From positions 1 through 33,091 of the IMG/VR virus record IMGVR_UViG_3300022693_004339: a stretch of DNA of 33,091 nucleotides; one strand, written 5' to 3'. Position 1 is the first letter of the stretch, and every line of letters begins with the position of its first letter. Positions 14,087 to 22,962 of the stretch are shown piece by piece. The DNA comes from a virus. Position numbers and translations under genes: made by a program. The notes beneath the pieces were generated by a model. It was not told where the DNA came from. It saw nothing but the letters and a program-made list of their open reading frames with translations, and did not search any database.

Positions 14087-15661
14087 ATGACGCAAAAAAC
14101 AGTAGATGAAATAAAATTTCTGTCTGATGAGGCCTGGCAGATCAAGGATTTGTGGAAGCCGATATTTCAGGAGGCTTACGAGTTGGCAATGCCAACGCGC
14201 AATCCGTATGAAGGAAACAAGAAACAGCCACGATCATTGGCCCGTGCCTATGACAGTACAGCTGTTGATGTTGTTTTTCGCGGCGCGAACCGTCTGATGA
14301 TGGAATTAACGCCGCCGGATCAAAAATGGCACGACGTAAAGCCGGGGCCGCTTCTTAAAATGAATTACGAAAAAGCGGCTTTGGATCAGCTTGATCGGGA
14401 ATTGTCAAAAGTTGTTGATGTTCAATCAATGATTTTTCAATCGGGTAACTTCATTGATGCGATGGGGGAGGTGTACATTGATGCCTATGTGACCGGTCAT
14501 GGCTTTTTGTTGACGTTGGAAAATACAAAGAATCCGGTTAATCCGGTTGCGTTCCAGGCTGTCAGCCAGTCTGAAGTTGCAGTTCTGGAAGGGCCGTTCG
14601 GTGAAGATGATTTCTTTTCCCGGAAGCGGAAAATCAAGGTGCGGATGATTGATCGGTTGTGGGATGATGCTTCTGTGCCGGAAGAGATACGCGCGATGAA
14701 GTCTGACGCGAAAGACCCTGAGATCGAGGTGCTTGAGGTTGTTTACAACGCATCATCCGAAGAAGATGTGTCCTGGCGTTATGAAGTCCTCTGGCTGTCG
14801 GGTGATAAACCGGTTCGCATGGTTGAGCGGAATTATACCAGTAATCCCTGGACGGTGTTCCGTTGGTCAAAGGTTGCCGGTAGTCCCTATGGCCCCGGTC
14901 CGGTCTTGTTGGCGCTTGCTGATATTCGCACAGCGAATACGACAAAAGAAATGATCCTGACAAATGCCGCGCTTGCGTTGGCCGGCATGTATCTGGTGAA
15001 AGATGATGGCACGGTCAATCCGGATAATATCATCATCACCGAGGGCGGGATGATTCCAGTGGCCAGTACGGGCGGCAATATCGGCGCGTCTATTGTGCCG
15101 CTGGAAAGTGGCAGAGGGTTTGATGTGGGGCAGATTGTTCTGGAGGATCTGCGCGATCAAATCCGTAAGATTATGATGGATAATACATTGCCGCCGATGA
15201 CGGGGGCTGTCCGGTCAGCGACAGAAATCATCGAGCGCGTCAGGCAGATGGTTCAGGATTACGGTGGTGCGGCCGGTCGCTTATCAACGGGCTTGGTTAA
15301 TCTGGTGCAGCGTGTCCAGGATATTTTGCGCAAGCTTGGCTTTGTCCCTGCGCTAAAAATCGATCAGTTCAATCTCAAGGTGCAGATCAATTCTCCGATG
15401 GCTCGATCACAACAGCTTCAGGAAGTTGAAAATGTTGTGCGTTGGATTGAGTTATCCCGCGCTGTTGGCGGTGAAGAAATGCTCTTCATGGGGGCCAAGC
15501 TAGAACAGATTATTCCGTGGTTTTCGGACCAGATGGGTGTGCCCGCCGATCTGGTGCGATCGGATACAGAGCGTGATGTTTTGCAGAAAAATGTCGCGCA
15601 ACTGGTTGCTGCGCAACAAATGCAGCAGGCAGAGGGCGGATTAACACAACAGGCAGCATAA
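14087..15661 (+). CDS. portal / head-to-tail connector protein (T7 gp8-type)
   Basis: 524 residues, typical length. The N-terminal half holds RSLARAYDSTAVDVVFRGANRLMMELTPPDQKWHDVKPG, and the centre has FRWSKVAGSPYGPGPVLLALADIRTANTTKEMIL, both hallmarks of the bacteriophage head-to-tail connecting family. It forms the 12-subunit ring through which DNA enters and leaves the head. AGGGGG lies before the ATG. The C-terminal tail is Gln-rich (QMQQAEGGLTQQAA). Confidence 0.93.
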   Translation: MTQKTVDEIKFLSDEAWQIKDLWKPIFQEAYELAMPTRNPYEGNKKQPRSLARAYDSTAVDVVFRGANRLMMELTPPDQKWHDVKPGPLLKMNYEKAALDQLDRELSKVVDVQSMIFQSGNFIDAMGEVYIDAYVTGHGFLLTLENTKNPVNPVAFQAVSQSEVAVLEGPFGEDDFFSRKRKIKVRMIDRLWDDASVPEEIRAMKSDAKDPEIEVLEVVYNASSEEDVSWRYEVLWLSGDKPVRMVERNYTSNPWTVFRWSKVAGSPYGPGPVLLALADIRTANTTKEMILTNAALALAGMYLVKDDGTVNPDNIIITEGGMIPVASTGGNIGASIVPLESGRGFDVGQIVLEDLRDQIRKIMMDNTLPPMTGAVRSATEIIERVRQMVQDYGGAAGRLSTGLVNLVQRVQDILRKLGFVPALKIDQFNLKVQINSPMARSQQLQEVENVVRWIELSRAVGGEEMLFMGAKLEQIIPWFSDQMGVPADLVRSDTERDVLQKNVAQLVAAQQMQQAEGGLTQQAA

Positions 15662-15676
15662 TATAAAGGAGGAAAC

Positions 15677-16105
15677 ATGTCTGATTATGGAATGAAAACC
15701 AGTGGCGGCTTTTTGCCGAAACACCCGCAAGCCGAGGATTTGATGCAGCGTATTCTGCAACAGGATAAGGGGGGGCGCTCTTTCGGTATGACGGATGCAG
15801 CAAACCCTCTGGCCAAAGCGCACCAGAGCACGAAGCAGGATTTGCTCAAGAATTATGTGTCCGTTTTTTCGTCGCCTGCCGGCCGGGCTGTTCTGGAAGA
15901 CTTGCTCAATCAAACCTTGCGGCGTTCGAATGCAGTGAATGCGGGGCAGATGAATATGGAGCAGATCACAGCCTATATGTTGCAGCGGGACGGTCAAAAC
16001 GGTTTGATGAGCTATATTCTTGCGCAATTATCCGAAGGCGAGAATATCGGGAAAGATGCATCTGCGCCTGCAGATGCGGCATCAACGGCACAATCCGAAG
16101 AATAA
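15677..16105 (+). CDS. Bbp19-like phage head protein
   Basis: 142 residues with AAAGGAGG upstream. The core FSSPAGRAVLEDLLNQTLRRSNAVNAGQMN (around residues 63-95) resembles the Bbp19 family named for Bordetella phage BPP-1, where the gene lies in the head module. Polar N terminus; the end is Ala/Asp/Glu-rich. Role unknown in general; position between portal and scaffold fits head assembly. Confidence 0.7.
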   Translation: MSDYGMKTSGGFLPKHPQAEDLMQRILQQDKGGRSFGMTDAANPLAKAHQSTKQDLLKNYVSVFSSPAGRAVLEDLLNQTLRRSNAVNAGQMNMEQITAYMLQRDGQNGLMSYILAQLSEGENIGKDASAPADAASTAQSEE

Positions 16106-16146
16106 ATTTTTAACCCTAGCCAGAATTTTTGAAAGGAGCAGCAATT

Positions 16147-17046
16147 ATGTCACAAGAAAAAGAAGGGATCGAAGATGTCAATAATGCAGAAACAAACAAT
16201 AACGGATCAGCAAAAGAGCCGGCAGCGAATACAGAAGGCGTTGAGGCAAGCGCAGATAAGCCTGTATCTGGAGCGTCGAACGGCGCGGGCGATGGAGGCG
16301 ATGCTTCACCGTCCGCCGACGGAAATAGCGAGTCTGACGATGCCGTGCAAATATACCGGCCAGATGGTATCGCAGACCATTTGGTGGGCACCACAGATCA
16401 GGACACAATCGACCGGCTTTTGAAAGCATATAAGGGATCGCGTGACGAATTGGCAAAGGGCAAAAATGTGCCGGATGATGCCGACGGTTACACGCTTGAT
16501 GTTCCGGATGATGTCAAAGAAAAGATTTTGCGGCCGGATGAAGATGGCAATGATCCTGTTTTGGCCAAATTCAAAGATATTGCACACAAGCATGGGCTGT
16601 CACAGGAAACGTTTCAGGACGTGATAACGGATTTGTATGCCGGTGTCATGGAGGACGTAGAAGGTGGCGGCGCTGAAAATGCCGAAGCTGACGATGCTGA
16701 CTGGGATTATACGTCATATGGCGGTGCTGAAAAGGCAAAGCCGCTCGTTGATGCTGTCGATGTCTGGCTGAAAGCATCGGTCGATCAAGGGACGCTGACC
16801 GAGCAAGAAGCGCATGAGGCCGCGTTAATGTCGAAGCATGGTGCGGGTCTGTCATTTGTGTTGAAAGCGCGGGAAGCGTTTGGTGAAAAGCCGATCCCGG
16901 TTGATCTTGGCAAGGCCGGTGTTTCTTCCGAGGTGACGGAAGAGCAGGTGAATAAGCGCGTGAAGGATCCGCGGTATTGGCGTGACAAGGATCCTGCTTT
17001 TATCCAGGAAACGACAGAGATGTTTCAACAGCTCTATAAAAAATAA
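16147..17046 (+). CDS. scaffolding protein
   Basis: 299 residues from the ATG at 16147, which has GAAAGGAGCA upstream; an earlier TTG is unlikely. Strongly acidic, with a low-complexity Asn/Ala/Asp/Ser-rich first ~70 residues, then helices. Position directly before the capsid gene, acidity and helix content match podoviral scaffolds that guide prohead assembly and are then removed. No separate protease is seen in the window. Confidence 0.75.
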   Translation: MSQEKEGIEDVNNAETNNNGSAKEPAANTEGVEASADKPVSGASNGAGDGGDASPSADGNSESDDAVQIYRPDGIADHLVGTTDQDTIDRLLKAYKGSRDELAKGKNVPDDADGYTLDVPDDVKEKILRPDEDGNDPVLAKFKDIAHKHGLSQETFQDVITDLYAGVMEDVEGGGAENAEADDADWDYTSYGGAEKAKPLVDAVDVWLKASVDQGTLTEQEAHEAALMSKHGAGLSFVLKAREAFGEKPIPVDLGKAGVSSEVTEEQVNKRVKDPRYWRDKDPAFIQETTEMFQQLYKK

Positions 17047-17092
17047 CTGAAGACGTTGACAGCTAAAAAAAAATATGATTCTGCTTAATATA

Positions 17093-17299
17093 GCAAAGAT
17101 CACTTTTCTGTGATCGATCATATTTGCCGCCCTCATGTTTTTCATGACCGGCACCTTTCCGGAGCAAGGCTTTGCTCCGGCCCCTAGCGGGGTGAATGCC
17201 AGGGAACTGGACCCGATCCAGACGGCACCCGGGCGCTTATCAGAGCGTATCAAGGCCCGTCCATAGGAAAGGCACTCGGCCCGACGCAAGTCGAAACCG
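17093..17299 (+). ncRNA. candidate structured RNA in the leader of the capsid gene
   Basis: A 281-base gap holds a chain of potential hairpins: GCAAA/TTTGC enclosing GATCAC/GTGATC (17093-17127); TCATG/CATGA extended by GCCG/CGGC (17126-17152); a 9-bp CCGGAGCAA/TTGCTCCGG (17159-17180); CCCC/GGGG (17181-17192); TGCC/GGCA enclosing CTGGA/TCCAG (17197-17227); CGGGC/GCCCG enclosing GCT/AGC (17230-17259); CGG/CCG enclosing CGAC-GCAA-GTCG, a GNRA tetraloop (17277-17299). The 9-bp hairpin is not followed by a T-run, so it is not an intrinsic terminator. I do not recognise a known RNA family. Possible roles are mRNA stability, capsid expression control or packaging. Confidence 0.45.
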
Positions 17300-17327
17300 T
17301 TTAACTTTTTATATGGAGGCTCTTGAA

Positions 17328-18158
17328 ATGAGTACTGATATTGATAATGCATTTGTAAAACAATTTGAGCGTGAGGTTCATGAGGCGTTTCAGCGTCAGG
17401 GATCGAAATTGCGCAACACTGTCCGCAACGTGAATAACGTCAACGGGGCATCAACAACATTCCAAAAAGTGGGTAAAGGAAAAGCGTCAACAAAATCAAC
17501 GCACGGTATCGTGCCTGTCATGAATCTGGGGCATAGTACTGTCGAGTGTGTTTTGAAGGATTATTATGCCGGTGATTGGGTTGATAAGCTGGATGAGCTG
17601 AAGATCAATCATGACGAGCGGCAAGTGATCGCGAATGCCGGTGGGTATGCGCTCGGCCGTACATCAGACGAGTTGATTATTACGGCGATGCAGGACACAT
17701 CGACGACGATTGCGGATGGTAATGCCGGTATGACGCTGGATAAGGTCATGGAGGCGTTTCAAAGGCTGGGGAATAATGATGTTCCTGAAGACGGTGAACG
17801 TTACGCGGTAGTCGGCTGGAAACAATGGGCCGAGCTTCTGCAGATTAATGAGTTTGTCGATGCCGATTATGTTGGTGCGGATGCCTTGCCATTCAATGCT
17901 ATGACGCAGGCAAAGCGTTGGCTCGGCACGCTTTGGATGCCGCATTCCGGTCTGCCGAAAGATGGTGACGATATCCGTTCCTGTTTCTGGTATCACAAAA
18001 CGTCTGTTGGCCATGCCAGCGGTTCGGATGTTCAATCCGACATTTCATGGCACGGCGACCGGGCAGCACATTTCGTGAATAACATGATGAGCCAGGGCGC
18101 GGCATTGATCGATGCCAGCGGTATCATCGAAATCAAGTGCGACGAAACACCTGATTAA
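17328..18158 (+). CDS. major capsid protein
   Basis: 276 residues. The ATG at 17328 has GGAGG 8 bases upstream; the frame stays open to 17196 but that part is arginine-rich and lies in the structured leader. Features such as RNTVRNVNNVNGASTTFQKVGKGKAS and LKDYYAGDWVDKLDELKINHDERQVIANAGGYALGRTSDELII match the phage capsid family of BPP-1-like podoviruses, thought to have an HK97-type fold. It forms the head shell. A strong terminator after the gene and the structured leader before it suggest special control of its dosage. Confidence 0.85.
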   Translation: MSTDIDNAFVKQFEREVHEAFQRQGSKLRNTVRNVNNVNGASTTFQKVGKGKASTKSTHGIVPVMNLGHSTVECVLKDYYAGDWVDKLDELKINHDERQVIANAGGYALGRTSDELIITAMQDTSTTIADGNAGMTLDKVMEAFQRLGNNDVPEDGERYAVVGWKQWAELLQINEFVDADYVGADALPFNAMTQAKRWLGTLWMPHSGLPKDGDDIRSCFWYHKTSVGHASGSDVQSDISWHGDRAAHFVNNMMSQGAALIDASGIIEIKCDETPD

Positions 18159-18178
18159 TAGTTTTACCTCCTGAACTT

Positions 18179-18204
18179 TGCGGCCTCCGGGCCGCAGGTT
18201 TTTT
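18179..18204 (+). terminator. Rho-independent terminator after the capsid gene
   Basis: TGCGGCC (18179-18185), loop TCCG and GGCCGCA (18190-18196) form a 7-bp GC-rich stem followed by GG and six T (18199-18204). It lies 20 bases after the capsid stop codon. Likely partial read-through supplies the tail genes. Confidence 0.85.
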
Positions 18205-18242
18205 CTTTATTTAAAATCAATTTCAGAGAAAAGGATATAAAA

Positions 18243-18866
18243 ATGCCAACTCCTACACCTTCGGCCATCGCAGCCGGTTTTATCACAATCCAGACATTGG
18301 GCGCAGTCGCCGGTATGTCCGGCACAGTCAAGGAACATGCCTATGTTTCAGATCATACAAAAACAGAAATTGAAACGGCGGGTTATTTTAATCCGCTTGC
18401 GGATCTGATTACGGATGGTGATTTGATTGTCGTGTCCGGTGACCGTGATGGCACAAAGTTTCATTCCAGTTATGTCGTGAACAAGCCGTCCAGCGGTGAC
18501 ATTACGCTGACCGAGCATGCGGCGGTGACGCAAAATGCGCTGCAGGTTATTACAGCGCGTGTCGCGGCTCTGGGTACAGAGTCGGATCATTATGTCGTTT
18601 CGCCTGTTGCCGGTGAAATCACAGCCGTGTATGGCGTGTCGAACGGCGCCAATGGCACAGCGCAATCCAGTCTGGTCGTCAAGGCCGATGCATCCGAGGT
18701 TGCAACGCTGTCCTTTTCAGACAGCTATGCGGCCGGCACATCTGTGACCGATGGTAGTGTCCAGGAGAATACAATTTCAGCTGGTGAGGTCATTCATTTG
18801 GATAATGACGGGGCCGGCGACGGCACAGGCGAAGTTTTCGTGACAATCGTGATTACGCCAGCGTAA
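18243..18866 (+). CDS. head decoration/cement-like protein
   Basis: 207 residues, beta-rich and Gly/Thr/Ser-rich. The second half (ITAVYGVSNGANGTAQSSLVVKADA... to FVTIVITPA) is similar in style to phage decoration domains that build a jellyroll on the capsid. AAGGATATAAAA lies before the ATG. The first part (EIETAGYFNPLADLITDGDLIVVSGDRDG) occurs in unassigned phage proteins next to capsid genes. Gene order matches the BPP-1 cement protein, which follows from memory. Exact role is inferred. Confidence 0.6.
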   Translation: MPTPTPSAIAAGFITIQTLGAVAGMSGTVKEHAYVSDHTKTEIETAGYFNPLADLITDGDLIVVSGDRDGTKFHSSYVVNKPSSGDITLTEHAAVTQNALQVITARVAALGTESDHYVVSPVAGEITAVYGVSNGANGTAQSSLVVKADASEVATLSFSDSYAAGTSVTDGSVQENTISAGEVIHLDNDGAGDGTGEVFVTIVITPA

Positions 18867-18929
18867 TCACTTTTCCGCGTTTCGGCGGCATCATTCCGCG
18901 CATGGTGTCGCCGATTCTTATGAGGCAGC

Positions 18930-19550
18930 ATGACATTAAACACCTATACAGATACGATCATATGTAACACAGCGCTTGATTTGGTGGGCGCTGAATCGAT
19001 CAATTCTCTGGAAGAAAATTCAGATGTCGGAGCGGTTTGCAGTCGTGCGTTTCCCTCACGCCGCGATGCCTTGCTTGCCCGTGGTAGCTGGCGATGGGCC
19101 AAAGGCAAAAGAGAGCTGAACAAGGCGGCGGATTTTACGCCATTGAACATCCACAAAAATGCACATCGTCTGCCCGCCGATTTGATTGAGGGGCCGACCG
19201 CTGTTTATGGGGACGGGTCTTCGCGGCCGGTTGCCGGTTGGGAGCAATATGGCGTTTACATCTATTCTGATTATGACGTGATGATTATCGATTATTTGCG
19301 CCGGCCTCCTGTGGAGCAATGGCCATATTATTTTGTTAATCTGCTTATACATGATCTGGCGGCCGGATTTGCGTTGTCCATCAAAGAAAATACATCGCGT
19401 CATGAAGCGCTTTTGAAGCTCGCATACGGCACGCCCGGATATGACGGGCAAGGTGGCCTGTATGCTGAAGCGCGCCGGATTCATTCGCAAAGTTCCCCGA
19501 TAAAAAGTTTGCATAAGAATGGCAATCGATTACTGGCGACGAGGTATTGA
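18930..19550 (+). CDS. tail tubular protein A (T7 gp11-like adaptor)
   Basis: 206 residues with GAGGCAGC before the ATG. The opening CNTALDLVGAESINSLEENSDVGAVCSRAFPSRRDALLARGSWRWAKGK is the classic gp11 pattern (a small helical N terminus, then LL..W.WA). It forms the adaptor ring between portal and nozzle. The stop overlaps the next start (TGATG), coupling it to tubular protein B. Confidence 0.88.
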   Translation: MTLNTYTDTIICNTALDLVGAESINSLEENSDVGAVCSRAFPSRRDALLARGSWRWAKGKRELNKAADFTPLNIHKNAHRLPADLIEGPTAVYGDGSSRPVAGWEQYGVYIYSDYDVMIIDYLRRPPVEQWPYYFVNLLIHDLAAGFALSIKENTSRHEALLKLAYGTPGYDGQGGLYAEARRIHSQSSPIKSLHKNGNRLLATRY

Positions 19551-22246
19551 TGGCGATTAAAATCAAGCAAACAAATTTTACATCCGGTGTCGTCGATGAG
19601 CTGTTGGCGGCGCGTGAAGATACTGTGTTTTATTATAACGGTCTTGCGGACGCGAACAATCTGTTCGTGATCCCGCAAGGCGGTGTGACGCGCCGGCCCG
19701 GCATGCAGCATGTTGCCGAGCTGAAACGCAAGCTGGAAGAGATCGATTTGTCCGGTGTGTCGGTCACGGTGCCGAATGGTGGCACAGCCGAGAATATCAA
19801 TGATGGTGATCCGGATAGCTATGTGACGACATCCGGTAATATCGGAACAACAGATCCGTGTGTTATTGTCCAGTTTGATTTCAGTGAGCCTGTCAGCGTG
19901 GATGCGGTTGATATTATCAATTATAAGTTATCATCCGGTTCTTTGGCAGATGAATTCTTTGTGCGTTACAGTGACGATGGTTCTAGCTGGACAGTGTATG
20001 GCAGTGCTTTTAATTGGGATGCAACAGATCGCAGCCGGCGGCGTTCATCGACCGAAACAGTGACGGCCCGTTATTGGCATATTGTGCGTGTCGGTTCGAC
20101 GGATATTGCCGCAACAGCTTCGATCGGCGAAGTGAAGTTCTGGGCGCAAACGGATGATTTGTCTGCCGGGAAACTGGTTCCTTTTTCATACAGCACCGAA
20201 GAAGTTTATATGATGGCTGTTTCCGACCGGAATATTGACGTGTTTGTCGGTGACGATCTGAAGGGGCATATCGCTGTGCCGCACACGCATGACCATGTTG
20301 ATGTGTTGAACTGGACCCAGAGCTACGACACGCTCTTGCTGTTCCACGGCGATGTCTGGACCCAGCGGGTTTTCAGGCAAGGCGATGATGATGAATTTGA
20401 TTTTCGCAATGTGTCCTGGTCGAATATACCGAAGCATGATTTCGGGGCAGGCATCGGCGGTGTTGATGAGGTCCAGACGTTGGGGTATGTGAACTTGTCG
20501 TCCGGCGATAAATTCACGATTTTGCTGGAGGGGAAGCGCACGGCTGTTATTGCGGCGGCGGCGACTGATGCTGATACGGCGGCGGCGATACAGTCTGAAT
20601 TGCGTGGATTGAGCAACACGGCGGCGGACGGTATTTCTGTTTCGGATGACACAGATAAATTTACTGTGACTTTCAGCGGCGATGACGGCACGCGCGAATG
20701 GGGCGAGATGTCTGTCAGTGTGCTGTCTGGCAATTCTGTGTGGTCCGTATCACGGACCACGGAAGGTGAACTGCCGGGCGAAGATATTATAAGCGATACT
20801 CGCGGTCATCCCCGGTGCGGCGTTATATATCAAGAGCGTCTGCATGTCGGCGGTTTTAAAAGCCTGCCGAACGCAATCGGTAGTAGTGTTCTCGGCGAAT
20901 TCTATAATCTTGATATTGACCGTGATGCCGATACGCGCGGTCTTTTGTTCCGGGCGACGGCCGATCAGGTTGCTGCTGTTTATCAGCTGGTCGCCGGTCG
21001 CAATTTGTCTGTATTCACCAATGACGGTGAATTTTTTGCGCTGAATGAGCCGATATCCGTTGATACAATTCTGAAACTTTCAACCGGTGTCGGCACAAAA
21101 GAAGGTATCCGTGTCCATGAGGTCGAGGGGGCGCTTATATTTATCGAGGGTGTTGAGGACGAAGACTCCGACGATGGCCGCGAAGTCGCGACATCATTCC
21201 GGGAATTTCTTTTTGTCGATACAGAGCAGTCCTATACAGCACTTGATTTGTCTAAGTTGGCGCGGGACCAGATCAAAAATCCGGTATCTGTTGCCAAGCG
21301 GCGCAAGAAATCGAAAAAGGATGCCGATATGTTGTTGGCGGTGAATGATGACGGAACAGGCACGGCTTTTACTGTCCTGCGATCGGATCAGGTGAATGCC
21401 TTTATGCCGTTTTCGACACGGGCCGGTGACCGTCTTTTTGATGTGCGGGTGGATAAGCGCCGGCGCGTCTTCTTTATTGTCGAGCGCGAAATCAATGGCG
21501 TCAAGCGCCGCTTCATTGAGCGGTGGAATGATGATTTGCTCCTCGATGGCGGCGGTATTTTTACCGTGACGGCCGAAAGTTTTACGGCTGCGGAGGGGCA
21601 AGAAGATTTTGTGTGGACGTTTGATAATCCGTCTTCGGTCGATGAAATCGGCGTTCGTGTCGATGGAGGCCGTCTTGGCGCATCCGAATATAGTGTCGAT
21701 CTTGGCAGTAAGACAGTCACGTTGTCTGTGGCGGCGGCAGCGGGGCAAGTTGTTCGTGTTGCAAAAATGGTGAATGAGGTCACCGGTCTGGATCACCTTG
21801 CGGGCGAAGAGGTTCAGACGCGCATTGATGGCACGGCATATTCTAGTTTTACCGTGAGCGAAACCGGTGTTCTCAGTATCGGCAAATATGCCGACACGGA
21901 AATCCAGTACGGTTTTAATTATGAGGTGTACGGAAAATTGCTTCCGTTTCGTATTCCGGAGTCAGAAACGCTCGAGGGCGAAAAGATGCGGTGTGTTGAA
22001 GCGACGTTCTCGCTGTATCAAACAGGTGATCTGGAATTACGGGCCAATGACGGTCTGTGGCAGGCTGTCAGGTTGCTGCAGGCAGATAGTAATGTTCTGG
22101 ATCGCAGCACAGACGAACTGCTTTATACAGGGATTAAAAAGAAAGAAGGTCTGAAGGGGAATGCAGAAGGTGCGCCGCTCGAATTCCGCAGCGTTGTCCC
22201 TGAGCCTTTAACCGTCCGTGCTGTGACGAGAAAGGTAGAATTCTGA
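19550..22246 (+). CDS. tail tubular protein B-like nozzle with F5/8 type C domain
   Basis: 898 residues. The N terminus KIKQTNFTSGVVDELLAAREDTVFYYNGLADANNLFVIPQGGVTRRPG is typical of gp12-like nozzle proteins. An inserted domain at about residues 70-205 (VQFDFSEPVSVDAVDIINYKL, FFVRYSDDGSSWTVY, YWHIVRVGS, IGEVKFWA) looks like a discoidin/F5/8 type C carbohydrate-binding domain. A further beta domain lies near ~680-745. It closes the tail tip and contacts the host surface. The extra lectin-like insert may add receptor binding to a protein usually concerned with tail closure. Coupled by ATG overlap with the next gene. Confidence 0.85.
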   Translation: MAIKIKQTNFTSGVVDELLAAREDTVFYYNGLADANNLFVIPQGGVTRRPGMQHVAELKRKLEEIDLSGVSVTVPNGGTAENINDGDPDSYVTTSGNIGTTDPCVIVQFDFSEPVSVDAVDIINYKLSSGSLADEFFVRYSDDGSSWTVYGSAFNWDATDRSRRRSSTETVTARYWHIVRVGSTDIAATASIGEVKFWAQTDDLSAGKLVPFSYSTEEVYMMAVSDRNIDVFVGDDLKGHIAVPHTHDHVDVLNWTQSYDTLLLFHGDVWTQRVFRQGDDDEFDFRNVSWSNIPKHDFGAGIGGVDEVQTLGYVNLSSGDKFTILLEGKRTAVIAAAATDADTAAAIQSELRGLSNTAADGISVSDDTDKFTVTFSGDDGTREWGEMSVSVLSGNSVWSVSRTTEGELPGEDIISDTRGHPRCGVIYQERLHVGGFKSLPNAIGSSVLGEFYNLDIDRDADTRGLLFRATADQVAAVYQLVAGRNLSVFTNDGEFFALNEPISVDTILKLSTGVGTKEGIRVHEVEGALIFIEGVEDEDSDDGREVATSFREFLFVDTEQSYTALDLSKLARDQIKNPVSVAKRRKKSKKDADMLLAVNDDGTGTAFTVLRSDQVNAFMPFSTRAGDRLFDVRVDKRRRVFFIVEREINGVKRRFIERWNDDLLLDGGGIFTVTAESFTAAEGQEDFVWTFDNPSSVDEIGVRVDGGRLGASEYSVDLGSKTVTLSVAAAAGQVVRVAKMVNEVTGLDHLAGEEVQTRIDGTAYSSFTVSETGVLSIGKYADTEIQYGFNYEVYGKLLPFRIPESETLEGEKMRCVEATFSLYQTGDLELRANDGLWQAVRLLQADSNVLDRSTDELLYTGIKKKEGLKGNAEGAPLEFRSVVPEPLTVRAVTRKVEF

Positions 22247-22962
22247 TGGAATTAGTGGGCATGTTGGCGATGGGGGGCGGTAGCGCAGCAGCGGCAGGTG
22301 GCGCTGCGGCCGGCACGGGGGCGCTCTTGACGGCCGGTGGTGCTGCGGCCGGTACAGCTGTTTCTGCGGCGGCGTTGCCGGCGGTGGTATCGTCAGGAAC
22401 GGCGATTGCAGGGCTGGGGACAGCGACAGCGGGTGCGGCGGCCGGTGGCGGATCAATTCTCGGTATGTTATCGACCGGCACGACATTGGCCAGTACGGCG
22501 TTATCCCTGTTCGGCGGATTTTCGCAGGGTAATGCCATAGAATCACAGGCGATGGCACGGGCGTCATCGATGCAGTTGCAGGCGCATGAAATGGAGTTGC
22601 AAGCCGAGCAGGAAGAGATTGCGGGGAAACAGCGTTCCAATGAAATTCTGGATAATATGGTCCAGACATTGGCATCACAGCGATTGGCATATGCGGGTAA
22701 CGGTATGGATCCGTCGTTCGGGACACCGGTTTCGGTGGCGGGATCAACGCGCCGTCAGGCTGACCTGCAACTCTCTGTGTCCAGAGATGATGCGCAAATG
22801 AAAGCAATGGCGCGGCGGCGCTCTGCGCGTGCCCGTTTGATTGATGCGGCCAATATCCGTGCATCCGGATCCACATCGGCCGATGCGGCGCGCATGACGG
22901 GCATTGCTAAAAGTATCGGCACAGTCGGTGATTATGCAATAGGGAGGTCTATCCGTGGCTAA
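22246..22962 (+). CDS. internal virion protein (gp14-like ejection protein)
   Basis: 238 residues. An extremely Gly/Ala/Thr-rich, hydrophobic first ~95 residues is followed by a long polar helix (SQAMARASSMQLQAHEMELQAEQEEIAGKQRSNEILDNM). T7 gp14-type proteins are ejected and insert in the outer membrane at infection; the hydrophobic N terminus suits that. Stop overlaps the next gene's GTG by 8 bases. Confidence 0.75.
   Translation: MELVGMLAMGGGSAAAAGGAAAGTGALLTAGGAAAGTAVSAAALPAVVSSGTAIAGLGTATAGAAAGGGSILGMLSTGTTLASTALSLFGGFSQGNAIESQAMARASSMQLQAHEMELQAEQEEIAGKQRSNEILDNMVQTLASQRLAYAGNGMDPSFGTPVSVAGSTRRQADLQLSVSRDDAQMKAMARRRSARARLIDAANIRASGSTSADAARMTGIAKSIGTVGDYAIGRSIRG

Noticed and set aside
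17056-17079. Promoter TTGACA ... TATGAT before the capsid leader
   Set aside because: The spacer is only 12 bases, too short for a sigma-70 promoter, and no good -10 lies at 16-18 bases.
17159-17180. Rho-independent terminator upstream of the capsid gene
   Set aside because: The 9-bp stem is strong but is followed by CCCCTAGCGGGG, not a T-run.
17196-17327. Upstream extension of the capsid frame from ATG 17196
   Set aside because: The added residues are Arg/Pro-rich, overlap the predicted hairpins, and the ATG at 17328 has a much better ribosome binding site.
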